Assembly (NCBI GenBank): GCA_007753675.1
Contig: CP036432.1
Location: 175,582 to 222,293 of the forward strand
DNA: 46,712 bases
Reading direction: 5' to 3'
DNA from: Stieleria magnilauensis
Lineage (GTDB): Bacteria > Planctomycetota > Planctomycetia > Pirellulales > Pirellulaceae
The position numbers and the translations under genes were made by a program. This document shows positions 32,438 to 40,999 of this stretch, piece by piece. How positions within the stretch are numbered: position 1 is the first letter of the stretch; each line of letters starts with the position of its first letter. Under the pieces are notes generated by a model. The model was not told the origin of the DNA, did no database searches, and was given only the letters and a program-made list of their open reading frames with translations.

Positions 32438-33481
32438 ATGACCAAAACCGACCTGATCACGACACCCGAAACTGCCCTGCCCCCGGCGTTTGGCGGATCG
32501 CTTCCAACCGATCGCATCAAACTGCGCCCGTTGATCGCCCAAGCCTTCGAAGCCTGGCTGTCAAAGACCGAAAGCACGGCGACGCGCACCGCTTACCGCA
32601 ACGACGTCAAGCAGTTCATGGCGTTTCAGGGGCTCGAGATTGAGCAATTGGAAGCGATGACGCAATTCGTGCCCGATGACGTAACCAGGTGGCGTGATTA
32701 TTTGCTTGCCGCCGGCGGACGCCCCGATCACGAAGGCAATCCCACCCCCGGAGAAAACTCAACCGTCGCGCGCAAGATCACGTCCCTTCGCTCGTTCTTT
32801 TCGTTTTTACAGAACTACGGCTATCGCGGTGCCAACCCGGCGGCGCCCGACTTCGTCAAATCCCCAAAAGTATCGGACAAAGGATTGACGCCATCGATCC
32901 TACCCAAACGTGTTGGACACTTACTCGATGCACCCGATCCCGAGACGCCATCTGGTATTCGCGACCGCGCGGTGCTGGCTGTTTTTGCCTACATGGCGCT
33001 TCGCGTCGATGAATTGCACCACATCAATGTCGGCAACATCAGCCGTGACGGTGAACACACGGTCATTCGCATCAAGGGCAAGGGCAATGAAATCCGCCGC
33101 GGCGTCATCCCGCCAATCGCAGCTGCGGCCGTCACTGAATGGATTACGGTTGCAGGCATTGCCAACGATCGCTCCGGACCGTTGTTTCGGCCGGGTGCGT
33201 CCGCTCGCGGACAGGGCCGCGATGGGTTTGTGCGCCGGAGAATGACCGTGCGGGCCATTCAGCAGCTGGTCAAGAAGCACTGCCAGGCCGTCGGCATCGA
33301 TGAAGAGGTCAGCGTTCACTCACTCCGCGTGACGGCTGCAACCGAAGCCGACAAAGCAGGTATTCCGCTGATCGATATTCAGCACTGGTTAGGCCACAAA
33401 GATCCCCGGACAACCTTGCGGTACATCCGAGGCGTGGAGAATTTAGACCGCAGTCCCGCCTATACTATCCGGTATGGCTAA
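32438..33481 (+). CDS. Tyrosine recombinase (XerC/D-like integrase)
   Basis: A 347-residue protein; AAAGGAGAG precedes the ATG. The N-terminal SAM-like core-binding domain (AYRNDVKQFMAF ... KITSLRSFFSFLQNYGY) is followed by the catalytic domain with Arg 189 (ALRVDEL), a Lys in RIKGKGNE, His 294 and Arg 297 (HSLRVTA), His 320 (HWLGHKD) and nucleophile Tyr 329 (TTLRYI). All catalytic residues are present. It would cut and rejoin short symmetric sites; the 28-bp site at 30470 is the obvious substrate. Last gene of the module. Confidence 0.95.
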   Translation: MTKTDLITTPETALPPAFGGSLPTDRIKLRPLIAQAFEAWLSKTESTATRTAYRNDVKQFMAFQGLEIEQLEAMTQFVPDDVTRWRDYLLAAGGRPDHEGNPTPGENSTVARKITSLRSFFSFLQNYGYRGANPAAPDFVKSPKVSDKGLTPSILPKRVGHLLDAPDPETPSGIRDRAVLAVFAYMALRVDELHHINVGNISRDGEHTVIRIKGKGNEIRRGVIPPIAAAAVTEWITVAGIANDRSGPLFRPGASARGQGRDGFVRRRMTVRAIQQLVKKHCQAVGIDEEVSVHSLRVTAATEADKAGIPLIDIQHWLGHKDPRTTLRYIRGVENLDRSPAYTIRYG

Positions 33482-33558
33482 TACATTTTTCGTGAAACCC
33501 GCACCCGACACTCAGCTCCTATACCTTCTCCTTCGCGAAAAGCAAACACGTCCTAACG

Positions 33559-34512
33559 CTACGGTTTGTCAAACAGCTCTAAAACAGGGCGTGCCCAATC
33601 CACTTTCGCGTCAAATGGGAACGTTAAATCCTTGCTGCTCGCAACCCATTCAAACTTCAATTTCGTATTGGTCCAGTCATCTCCGTCATTACAACCCACC
33701 GAATCTATCTGCACTTCCGAAGGCAAAACAAACTCCTTCTTTCCCAACCGCACAGACGCATACTTGGTCTGAACTAGTGAATCGACACGCTCTTTTAGCC
33801 TTACTTCCGACGGCTTTTGCCTCTGCGTTTTTTTCGATCTCCACTCCACTCTAATCGGATAGGAGTTAAACTTTTCGTCAAACGTAACATCGACTACAGC
33901 ACCTGGATCTCCCTGTATATCCCACCACCCCAACACTTCCCCCCCTAGCTTTTCTTCCGCGCCATTAATTCGTCCATTTAGTACAAAGTACTTTTCCACG
34001 TACTCCTTTGGAATTTCGCTAGCGATGTATGCTCCGTCGTTGGCCAACGGCAGATTAAACACATCAAACTTCGGATATTTGGTCTTAACTCTCTGCGGCA
34101 CACCCTCTGGCAACTTAACCTTCATATCGCGCATCACATCCAGACGGTTCCGGTACCCGATTCGTCGATAGTGCAACACCCCATTCTCGAACGTTTGCTC
34201 CCACGAGACCCTATTCATTCCACTGCTTGGACGGAAGTCGATCCCAGTGGCGAAGTACCGGTATCCATCATCTCCTTTCTTCTCTACCACCAAATGGGTA
34301 ATTCCCATTTCAACAAAACTTTTACCTATCGTACCCTCAACCCGCGTACCGGTAGCCTTACACGCTACCCAATCAGGAAGGTCAGACCTGGCGAACGCAA
34401 AGTCCGCCATCATTCCGTCACATTTATCAACGACGGATTGCGCCCAACCCACCGCCGGAACGGCAATCATGCTGACCGACACAACGCATACCCAACACGC
34501 TTTCAGTTTCAT
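33559..34512 (-). CDS. Exported protein, unknown
   Basis: A 317-residue protein. The ATG at 34512 begins a Sec signal peptide (MKLKACWVCVVSVSMIAVPA, cleavage near GWA-QS). The ATG overlaps the stop of the upstream frame (ATGA). The mature protein is mixed alpha/beta with repeated basic and acidic patches (EKYFVLNGRINGAEEKLGGE) and two Cys pairs. Family not recognised. Fourth gene of a minus-strand operon of exported proteins; composition is more AT-rich than the replication and transfer regions, suggesting separate origin. Confidence 0.75.
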   Translation of the reverse strand: MKLKACWVCVVSVSMIAVPAVGWAQSVVDKCDGMMADFAFARSDLPDWVACKATGTRVEGTIGKSFVEMGITHLVVEKKGDDGYRYFATGIDFRPSSGMNRVSWEQTFENGVLHYRRIGYRNRLDVMRDMKVKLPEGVPQRVKTKYPKFDVFNLPLANDGAYIASEIPKEYVEKYFVLNGRINGAEEKLGGEVLGWWDIQGDPGAVVDVTFDEKFNSYPIRVEWRSKKTQRQKPSEVRLKERVDSLVQTKYASVRLGKKEFVLPSEVQIDSVGCNDGDDWTNTKLKFEWVASSKDLTFPFDAKVDWARPVLELFDKP

Positions 34513-34814
34513 GCCAATGTTTTCCACACAGGTACAACTTCTACCGCAATCCTTCGAACGCCAACTGTTTCCGCGGCACCGTCACCCACGCTATATCGAT
34601 ATTGCCAACTTATCGACTCACCCCTAGACCTTCCAGGAACTTCCATATACGCCACAGCAACCCTGCACTCAGGGTCAATCGATGGAAGACCTACCGGGTG
34701 CCCGCGATTCGTTAACTTCGTTGGCCGACCACTTCCTATGGACACTGCAGGTTTATATTCAAGTAATACTCTTCGCGAAAATCCGAGTAATACGTACTCA
34801 ATTTCGTCACACAT
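34509..34814 (-). CDS. Overlapping coding frame between two exported-protein genes
   Basis: The frame has coding-like composition from about 34742 (SIGSGRPTKLTNRGHPVGLP, VAVAYMEVPGRSRGESISWQ) and its TGA overlaps the next gene's ATG. Its nearest ATG (34814) lies inside the upstream cysteine-rich gene, giving a 79-base overlap. Either translation reinitiates here, or a frameshift near 34740 has split one longer exported protein into two frames. No signal peptide of its own. Confidence 0.5.
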   Translation of the reverse strand: MCDEIEYVLLGFSRRVLLEYKPAVSIGSGRPTKLTNRGHPVGLPSIDPECRVAVAYMEVPGRSRGESISWQYRYSVGDGAAETVGVRRIAVEVVPVWKTLA

Positions 34815-35158
34815 TCCTTGACATTATTGACTGTTTTGCATTCGCAATCTGCATGCGAATAGCAGTCGAAAGAGTCTGTGTACTCGACCTCATAATCACC
34901 AGATCCTCCAACAGCCGTTCCATCCCACGTCCGCCCTCCATAGTAGTCCTCAAGATCGGCGTCGTGTCCTGTTTGACAAAACCACATCCCAGACCCAACC
35001 GGCTGCTCCACGCAAGAAAGCTCGCAATCCGTATCTTGTGGAAAATCAAAACAACTTTCCGTCTGCTGCGTGTAGTACCGACAAGATTGCCCGTTTGCAT
35101 TTACACAACTGAAGGCCCAACATACGGCCACGCCCATAAACAAACACACTCTCCACAT
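34736..35158 (-). CDS. Cysteine-rich exported protein
   Basis: A 140-residue protein with signal peptide MWRVCLFMGVAVCWAFSCVN (cleavage near NANG) and about eleven Cys in the mature part (CRYYTQQTESCFDF, CELSCVEQ, CYSHADCECKTV), consistent with disulfide-bonded secreted domains common in planctomycetes. It may continue in another frame past its stop (see 34509-34814). Second gene of the operon. Confidence 0.7.
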   Translation of the reverse strand: MWRVCLFMGVAVCWAFSCVNANGQSCRYYTQQTESCFDFPQDTDCELSCVEQPVGSGMWFCQTGHDADLEDYYGGRTWDGTAVGGSGDYEVEYTDSFDCYSHADCECKTVNNVKECVTKLSTYYSDFREEYYLNINLQCP

Positions 35159-35207
35159 CGCTATCTCCCATGTTTTTCTGCATCGAATCCAAATCCATCA
35201 ACACACA

Positions 35208-36245
35208 TCAGTGAAAGAACAACCGTATCGAGAAAACCTTCCGACCGTCGTCTAAATATCCGTATGCCTCGATTGGCACCGCGTTCTTATTCTCCTGAAT
35301 CCAAGCACTCGCGATTTGCAGACTTATCTGAACAGATGTCGGAGTAATATCAGTGCATTCAATTTCGGCTGGAATTGCACCTATCTTGTCCCCGCTCTTC
35401 GAAACACCAGTCACGGAAATACGACTGCCGTCACTAAGCTCTTGCAAAACCATCTCGTTTCCGTAAACAGCCGTTTTAAATCGCGAGAACCCATCACCTG
35501 GCTTGGCAAACACCGTCTTAGGATACACGATCAACCGCGAAGAATCGTGTATCCTCAACAGCACAAAACTCTCTGCCCTACCTTCCCTAACAGCCAAACG
35601 AACTGTTTCGTCTTTCTGCGATTTGCGGAACTCTGCTTTATCGATTGTTACTGCGATGCGATTACTTCCATCCGCATCTTTCAACTCAGTTTTCAATAAG
35701 AGCGGTGAACTCGCGACCACAGACGTCACCTTCCCGTCCTTAGGAAAATTTCGCAACAGTCGAATTTCGTTTTCGACCCCTACCTTAGCGATATCTATAA
35801 CACCCGGATCCAAGGAAAACCGGTGTTTGGCCTTACCAACCACCCAGAGCCGTATTACCTCCGAACTTTCTCCATACCTGAACTCAACAAACCGCCCAAA
35901 TTCACCCGAACTGTCGGGAGTGAACGTTATGTATACATTTGTCGAGTCGCCAGGCTTTACCTCTGCGGGTATTGGAATGGAGGTAATACACCCGCAAGAA
36001 GACTTACGCCGATCAAGTTTCAGCAGTCGGCTAGACTTGTTGATAAGCTTAATCCGGAATGTTGAAGAATATTCCACTTCAACATCTGGCGTAGAAAACT
36101 TTTGTTCGAGCGAGCTATCCGTGAACGTCACTTCACCCAAAGAGATCGCTTTAATCTCGGATTCGAGAATGCCAGGACGTTCCTGAGCAACCACGCCCTC
36201 AGAAAGTGCCAACGCTAAAACTGCTAACACTAAATACAAGATCAC
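35208..36245 (-). CDS. DUF1573-domain exported protein
   Basis: A 345-residue protein. Signal peptide MILYLVLAVLALALSEGVVA. An Ig-like DUF1573 domain is centred on SSTFRIKLINKSSRLLKLDR, SSCGCITS (SCGC at 83-86) and VKPGDSTNVYITFTPDSSGE. This domain is very frequent in exported proteins of Planctomycetes and Bacteroidetes, with the SCGC motif as hallmark. First gene of a minus-strand operon of exported proteins. The promoter should lie in 36246-36430. Confidence 0.88.
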   Translation of the reverse strand: MILYLVLAVLALALSEGVVAQERPGILESEIKAISLGEVTFTDSSLEQKFSTPDVEVEYSSTFRIKLINKSSRLLKLDRRKSSCGCITSIPIPAEVKPGDSTNVYITFTPDSSGEFGRFVEFRYGESSEVIRLWVVGKAKHRFSLDPGVIDIAKVGVENEIRLLRNFPKDGKVTSVVASSPLLLKTELKDADGSNRIAVTIDKAEFRKSQKDETVRLAVREGRAESFVLLRIHDSSRLIVYPKTVFAKPGDGFSRFKTAVYGNEMVLQELSDGSRISVTGVSKSGDKIGAIPAEIECTDITPTSVQISLQIASAWIQENKNAVPIEAYGYLDDGRKVFSIRLFFH

Positions 36246-36468
36246 GAAGATAGCCCCACGAAAAGAACAAATTCAATCTCGTAACGCCCCTAACTTAGAA
36301 CGAGACGATCTGCAGATCCGTAACTCAACCAAAATATCGATCTCAAACATCGAGTCAAGACAATTCCGGAGAATTTCTGCTAACGAACTAGTCCGACGTC
36401 CTTATTTCGCGTCTTATTCAACTTTTTCCAGTGTGGGATACAACAATTGCCAATGGTACCCGCAGCGC

Positions 36469-36495
36469 AAAAACTCATCGATGCGACGATGAGTT
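36469..36495 (-). terminator. Rho-independent terminator (minus strand)
   Basis: Read on the minus strand: AACTCATCG, six-base loop, CGATGAGTT followed by TTT. It lies downstream of parB (stop at 37141) with the MITE in between, so it may be the original terminator of the parAB operon, displaced by the insertion. It also insulates the DUF1573 operon promoter. Confidence 0.65.
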
Positions 36496-36637
36496 CTGGA
36501 GTTTCACTCTGACGAATGTTGAAATTGGCATTAGCTTGGTGAGCCATTCGGGCCGTGAAATTCATTCGTGCACCAGAAAATGCTTTTCATGGCGATTGGA
36601 ACTATGTGATCCTGCAAAAACCGCGGTAGTCTATTTT

Positions 36638-36979
36638 GGGTTCTTCGCGGAATTTAGTCGCAAACTCGTGACCGTGAAGCTCGCCTGGGCCGAACTCATG
36701 GTGGTGGATTTTCGGAGGCATTTGCTCCTGCGTCCAATGATTGTTTGCAACGTTCGTTGGTACTCGGTAGGCTTCATGGTGCCGGGAAAAACGGACTCAG
36801 GCTCTGCGAGGACGCGGGCCTGGGAAGGGATATCTCGGTCGATAGCGCGCCAACGGTGCAGCAAGCCCTTGGCGGAATCCCTCCGCCGCGGGCTTGCCTT
36901 CTTGCACATTGGACGCAGGAGCAAATGCCTCAAAAAATCCCTACCCTGGGTGGATGCCACTAAATTCCGCGAAGAACCC
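36638..36979. mobile_element. MITE-like element with ISL3-type ends
   Basis: 342 bp. The ends are inverted: GGGTTCTTCGCGGAATTTAG at 36638 is matched in reverse at 36979. A second perfect 25-bp inverted pair lies at 36715-36739 and 36907-36931, so each end carries about 100 bp of partly matching inverted repeat. TATTTT flanks both sides (36632-36637 and 36980-36985) as a likely target duplication. The GGGTTCTTCGC start recalls ISL3-family termini, which usually duplicate 8 bp. No transposase is encoded; the frames inside are not convincing. It lies between parB and its terminator. Confidence 0.75.
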
Positions 36980-37140
36980 TATTTTGAGACGACTCCTAAG
37001 CGATCGGTGAGAGCGTGGCGACACAATTCAAATCGATATAGCCTCCAGCGTGATTACAACGAAGAAAACATCTTCGAACACATGAACTGGGAAGCCCGTC
37101 TACGCCGCGGAATGAATATCGCCTTGTAGTTTACAATGCA

Positions 37141-38037
37141 CTATGCAGCCTTGACGCGTCCGTCACCTTGGATCTGCTTTAGCCACTGCTTTAAGACGAC
37201 AGCAATTTCGGCCTGAGTGACACGTTTCTTTGCTGTCGCCTCGATTTTGATCCCATCCGCCGAAAACGACTTTTTAGTGCGTGGACCGGACGATGCACCC
37301 TTCCCCACCCCTTTCCTCATTTTGACGGTTTCAGCGATTTCACCGTAGCTACCCCCCTCTTTGTAAGTTGTGATCATCTGGCGTTGTGCTTCCTCGGTCT
37401 TGAGTTTAAGCACCTCGCGGATGACACTTGGCGGGATCGATCCCTCTGCGACGTCGCCCTGAATATCTTCAGGGAGTGTCAGTAGACGCACCGATCGCGC
37501 CACCTTGCTGTCGCTGAATCCGATCTCTTTGGCCAAGTCTTTGGCGCTGCAAGGAAGGCCACTGGCTTTTCGGTCATCCATAATCTTGCGAAACGCCCTC
37601 GCTTCTTCGATCGGATTGAGATCTTGGCGAACGATGTTCTCTAGTAGTTGTAGCTCCGTGATTTCCGCTTCACTGAGTTCATCTTCGTGAATAATGCACT
37701 GGATGGTCTCAAAATTCGCCATCTGTGCAGCGCGAAACCGTCGTTCACCCATCAGAACGACGTAGCGGCCACCATCGGCTTCCTCGGCATCCCAGTAAAC
37801 ACGGATGGGTTGCTGCTGTCCTTTGCGCGTTAGGCTATCGGCCAACTCATGCAATTTGTCTTCATCGAAGTCTTCGCGCACCTGTGCCCGCGTAATGATC
37901 CGAGACAACTCGATATGGGCGGCGTTTCGGATCATCCGTCGGCCTTCCATTTTTCCGTCAATTGGCTCTGGCGATCGCATTGGCGTGTAGCTCGTGAAGT
38001 CGTGGTTATCCATGTTGAAAGAATCTGCTTTGCTCAT
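37141..38037 (-). CDS. parB: Partition protein ParB
   Basis: A 298-residue protein starting directly after the parA stop. The N-terminal ParB/Srx domain has SRIITRAQVREDFDEDKLHE and VLMGERRFRAAQM (box II), followed by ELQLLENIVRQDLNPIEEAR. The central helix-turn-helix is CSAKDLAKEIGFSDSKVARS. The C-terminus is basic and probably dimerises. It should bind the palindromes at 38919-39177 and load on to flanking DNA. Operon with parA. Confidence 0.93.
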   Translation of the reverse strand: MSKADSFNMDNHDFTSYTPMRSPEPIDGKMEGRRMIRNAAHIELSRIITRAQVREDFDEDKLHELADSLTRKGQQQPIRVYWDAEEADGGRYVVLMGERRFRAAQMANFETIQCIIHEDELSEAEITELQLLENIVRQDLNPIEEARAFRKIMDDRKASGLPCSAKDLAKEIGFSDSKVARSVRLLTLPEDIQGDVAEGSIPPSVIREVLKLKTEEAQRQMITTYKEGGSYGEIAETVKMRKGVGKGASSGPRTKKSFSADGIKIEATAKKRVTQAEIAVVLKQWLKQIQGDGRVKAA

Positions 38038-38850
38038 TTATGCGGCCCTCCGTGATTGGTTTTCTTGCGCGATGCGGTCAATAATTTCTTTGCCAAGCTT
38101 GGCGGTCACCCTCGCCGCTTCGCTCGATGAGTCGTGAGACGTAATAGGAAGCCCGTGCTGCTGGGCCTCGGCAAAAGCTATCATCTGCGGAATCACCGTA
38201 TCGAAGACACGATCGCGTTGAATATCGCGAAGATGTTTTTCCATTGCGTCGTGCAAGCTGAGGCGTGTCCGGCGTTGGCTCAAGAAGTATCCCAGAAATC
38301 GCAGTTTCGTGTTCACTTCGTGTGCCGCGGCAAGCTGGGCATCAACACCCGAGATTGCTTGAACACTGAACCGCTCTGGGACAATCGGCGTGATTGCGTA
38401 ATCCGACGCCAAAAGACTCGCCCAAGTAGGCAAGTTTCCGATATCGGGAGGACAATCAATCACAATGAAATCAAACGACTGATTCGCTTCTGCTACGTAG
38501 TCCCGAATACCGAACTGAAGATCGCCGAGCGTGGACGGTTTTGGCAGATTGTGATCCTTCAATCGGTCCGATGCGGGCGTCAAATAAAGGTTCTCAATGT
38601 TGGTTGCGTGAACGAGGTCCTTCACCTCGGGGATGTATCGCTCATCAAAGCAAGCAGCGATGGTATTTGACTTGTGCAGGTCGTAGACGCCAGCAGTGCC
38701 AAGAAAGAACTTCGAAACCGAGCTTTGCGGGTCGGTGTCAATGATCATCACCCGAGCACCCTGACTCGCAAACAAAGCCGCTATATTGACCGCGTTGGTG
38801 GTGCGTCCTACACCGCCCTTCTCCGCAATCATGCAAATGGTTTTGGCCAT
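38038..38850 (-). CDS. parA: Partition ATPase ParA with altered P-loop
   Basis: A 270-residue protein; GGAGGGAAG precedes the ATG at 38850 (an upstream in-frame extension runs through the parS-like repeats and is rejected). The deviant Walker A reads AEKGGVGRTTNAVN: the signature first Lys is kept, but the P-loop Lys is Arg. A' box MIIDTDPQSSVS and Walker B FDFIVIDCPP are normal. ParA uses ATP cycling on the nucleoid to move ParB-bound plasmids. Lys-to-Arg at this place usually cripples ATP hydrolysis, so either the family tolerates it or partition is impaired. Confidence 0.93.
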   Translation of the reverse strand: MAKTICMIAEKGGVGRTTNAVNIAALFASQGARVMIIDTDPQSSVSKFFLGTAGVYDLHKSNTIAACFDERYIPEVKDLVHATNIENLYLTPASDRLKDHNLPKPSTLGDLQFGIRDYVAEANQSFDFIVIDCPPDIGNLPTWASLLASDYAITPIVPERFSVQAISGVDAQLAAAHEVNTKLRFLGYFLSQRRTRLSLHDAMEKHLRDIQRDRVFDTVIPQMIAFAEAQQHGLPITSHDSSSEAARVTAKLGKEIIDRIAQENQSRRAA

Positions 38851-38918
38851 GGCTTCCCTCCGTGAGTGGTCAGTGGCTTGGATCATCCATCGGCACAAAT
38901 CACGCTCCGGATGAGTGA

Positions 38919-39177
38919 AAGGCCACTGGCCTTTTCGCTGCATTTGGCTTCCGACGACTGAGAAGGCCAGTGGCCTTCCTGCCGCAAGTCCTTTTGCGAT
39001 GGTTAGTTGTGGCGATGGCCACATTGGATGGCCTGATCAAAGGCCGCTAATTTTAGCTTGCCAAGAAAAATGGTGTTTGACAAGACAATTCGTTACCACC
39101 ATTTCAATTTCTGACAGCCGACAGCTGAAAAGGCCAGTGGCCTTTGCCTTATGCATGACGCGAAGGCCACTGGCCTT
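38919..39177. repeat. Four phased palindromes, candidate parS
   Basis: AAGGCCASTGGCCTT (S = C or G) occurs at 38919-38933, 38963-38977, 39130-39144 and 39163-39177, between parA and repA. Starts are 44 and 33 bases apart within each pair, multiples of 11, placing the sites on one face of the helix. A near copy lies inside parB at about 37556. This is the expected position for a ParB-binding centromere and a parAB operator. Confidence 0.8.
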
Positions 39178-39182
39178 TGAGA

Positions 39183-40694
39183 TCACCGTCCCGCGTCGGC
39201 CGTCCCATCAAGCAGAGCAAGGACGTAGTCCTCGATCACAATTTTGAGACTACCGACCGGTTCACTCCCCGGTTGCAGCTCGCCTAACGCTTTACGCGCT
39301 ATCCTCGCCATGAATCCTTCGGTGCGTTCCAGGGCGGCCGCAATCATCTTCTCGTAGTCGCCCGGTGAAAGTGTTGCAACATATGCGGCAACGCGGCTCT
39401 CCCGTTCCCGTCTTTGAGCGTCTTCAATTTCCTGCTTCGTCCGCACTTCTGCCAAACGCTTTTCTTCTTCGGCCTGGCGTTTTCGTTTCGCCTGTTCGGC
39501 CCGCTCAACGATTGCATCTCGCTCGTCTTTTGGTTTCCAATCGTTTGGCGGTGAATGATCTTCAGTGATGGCCATACGAAGGTAACCGCCCTTGTTGCCA
39601 ATCGTATAGTCGTTCGGTCTGGATAGTTTCCATTCCAGGATGTCGATCTGATTGCGAATGACTTCGTCGCTGATGCCGGGATCTTCGACAATTTGCCGTG
39701 CTGTAACAGGAGTCATGCCGTGCTTCGTCAAGGCTGTGACGAGTTGCCGATTTGTGGATTTCTTTGCCTTGTTTCCGGCCAAAGGAAGCGTTCCAATTTT
39801 TGAACGTGTTGCACGAGCAAAATGAACTTGGTAAACGCCGTGCCCAACTTGCGTGTACCGCTGAGCGATGGTCATCGGCTCAAGAAACCCGAGATCAACC
39901 AGTTCCTCAATCGCGGGAAACAATTTGCGTTTGAGCTCGGAAGTTTTGTAGTCCCGGCTCATGCCGACATGCTCACATGCGAGCGTGCGGAGGTCGAAGT
40001 CAAGTCGCGTCTTGTGGTAGAACCGTTTGTCTAAAAACCCATAGAGTCGTTTTGCCGTTGGCAAACTCAAGTGAAAGAGATCGGCGAGGTTCAGGCGTTT
40101 GACGTAGCCGGCACTCAGGCTGTCAAAAAAACGCTGTCCGATACGGACAGACGAGAAGGGGAGTTCGGTCTGTTTCGCGCGACCGGGCCGCCCAGTGTTG
40201 TGATCGTTGAGTTCGACATCATCGAGGATGTGAAACCCTTTCAGGTTTCTCCATCGCTCGTCGTCCTTGTCCCACCACGCTTCAAAGTAGATCGTGACTT
40301 CCAGCCATTTGCGAAGCGCCCTTTCGATCCGTTTGTAGCTCTTGCCGTTTTGCGGCCACCCCAAGATTTCACAGAGCTGGTAACGGCTGAAATGGATCGT
40401 CGACGACGCGAGGTTGTTGACGTGCTTGCCAAGAGCGATCAACGCATGCAAGACATCCATGTCACTGCTTACGGGAACGTTTTCACTTCGGCCAGCCTCA
40501 ATCACGATGCGGCGGTTTATCGAGCGATTGCGTGCTGAATCGGTTATCTCACTTTCGAATGTCAGCCGCGTGAGACCGGAAGGGACACGCTGCCCGAGAT
40601 AGAAAAGCGGGAACTCGGCAAAGTTCAATTCGTCCCGTCCTTGCGTCGGGTCGAATCGCTTTTTTGTTTGCTGCTGGACAATCGCTTCCGTCAT
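39183..40694 (-). CDS. repA: Replication initiator RepA (RPA family)
   Basis: A 503-residue protein. The ATG at 40694 follows GGAAGGGATG. DELNFAEFPLFYLGQRVPSG is the typical start of the replication initiator protein A family. It continues with winged-helix domains (STIHFSRYQLCEILGWPQNG, SYKRIERALRKWLEVTIYFE, LSLPTAKRLYGFLDKRFYHK). A long charged coiled coil (about residues 395-445) precedes the C-terminus. It would bind the iterons just upstream and open the origin with DnaA. Its stop is six bases from the last parS-like palindrome. Confidence 0.92.
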   Translation of the reverse strand: MTEAIVQQQTKKRFDPTQGRDELNFAEFPLFYLGQRVPSGLTRLTFESEITDSARNRSINRRIVIEAGRSENVPVSSDMDVLHALIALGKHVNNLASSTIHFSRYQLCEILGWPQNGKSYKRIERALRKWLEVTIYFEAWWDKDDERWRNLKGFHILDDVELNDHNTGRPGRAKQTELPFSSVRIGQRFFDSLSAGYVKRLNLADLFHLSLPTAKRLYGFLDKRFYHKTRLDFDLRTLACEHVGMSRDYKTSELKRKLFPAIEELVDLGFLEPMTIAQRYTQVGHGVYQVHFARATRSKIGTLPLAGNKAKKSTNRQLVTALTKHGMTPVTARQIVEDPGISDEVIRNQIDILEWKLSRPNDYTIGNKGGYLRMAITEDHSPPNDWKPKDERDAIVERAEQAKRKRQAEEEKRLAEVRTKQEIEDAQRRERESRVAAYVATLSPGDYEKMIAAALERTEGFMARIARKALGELQPGSEPVGSLKIVIEDYVLALLDGTADAGR

Positions 40695-40729
40695 GCCTGC
40701 ATCCCTTCCATCGTCCAAATTTCAAAAAG

Positions 40730-40759
40730 AACAACAACACGGGTTTGTCTGTTGTTGTT
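40730..40759 (-). promoter_or_regulatory. Hairpin with T run in the repA leader
   Basis: On the minus strand: AACAACAACA, ten-base loop, TGTTGTTGTT, one base, then TTTTT, ending about 30 bases before the repA ATG. A further CAACAAC lies upstream. It is a terminator-like hairpin between promoter and start, so it may attenuate repA transcription or be the target of a small RNA that sets copy number. Confidence 0.55.
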
Positions 40760-40826
40760 TTTTACAAGGTTTAAAACAAAGGTTGTTGTAAGGCAAGTGC
40801 CTGCTGGATAACGGGTTGCGTTGACG

Positions 40827-40999
40827 AAGGTCGCCCAGAGGGTCGGTATTCTGGCGAAAAAGGTCGCCCAGAGGGTCGGTATTCTGGCGAAAAAGGTCGC
40901 CTAGAGGGTCGGTAAAAGGTCGCCCAGAGGGTCGGTATTTTTTCAAAAGGTCGCCCAGAGGGTCGGTATTGAGAAAAGGTCGCCCAGAGGGTCGGTATT
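40827..40999. repeat. Replication iterons, six copies
   Basis: Direct repeats of GGTCGCCCAGAGGGTCGGTA preceded by AA, starting at 40827, 40860, 40893, 40916, 40947 and 40976; one copy has T for C (GCCTAG). The first three are spaced 33 bases, three helical turns. A seventh copy lies at 41129. They lie 130-300 bases upstream of repA, the usual place of RepA-binding iterons. A minus-strand frame through them is a repeat artefact. Confidence 0.93.

Noticed and set aside
33474..33854. A plus-strand frame overlapping the recombinase stop
   Set aside because: It is antisense to the exported-protein gene, has low-quality composition and no ribosome site.
36431..37129. A 232-codon plus-strand frame
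   Set aside because: It runs through the inverted-repeat MITE and the terminator hairpin, has unnatural composition and is matched by equally long frames in other phases.
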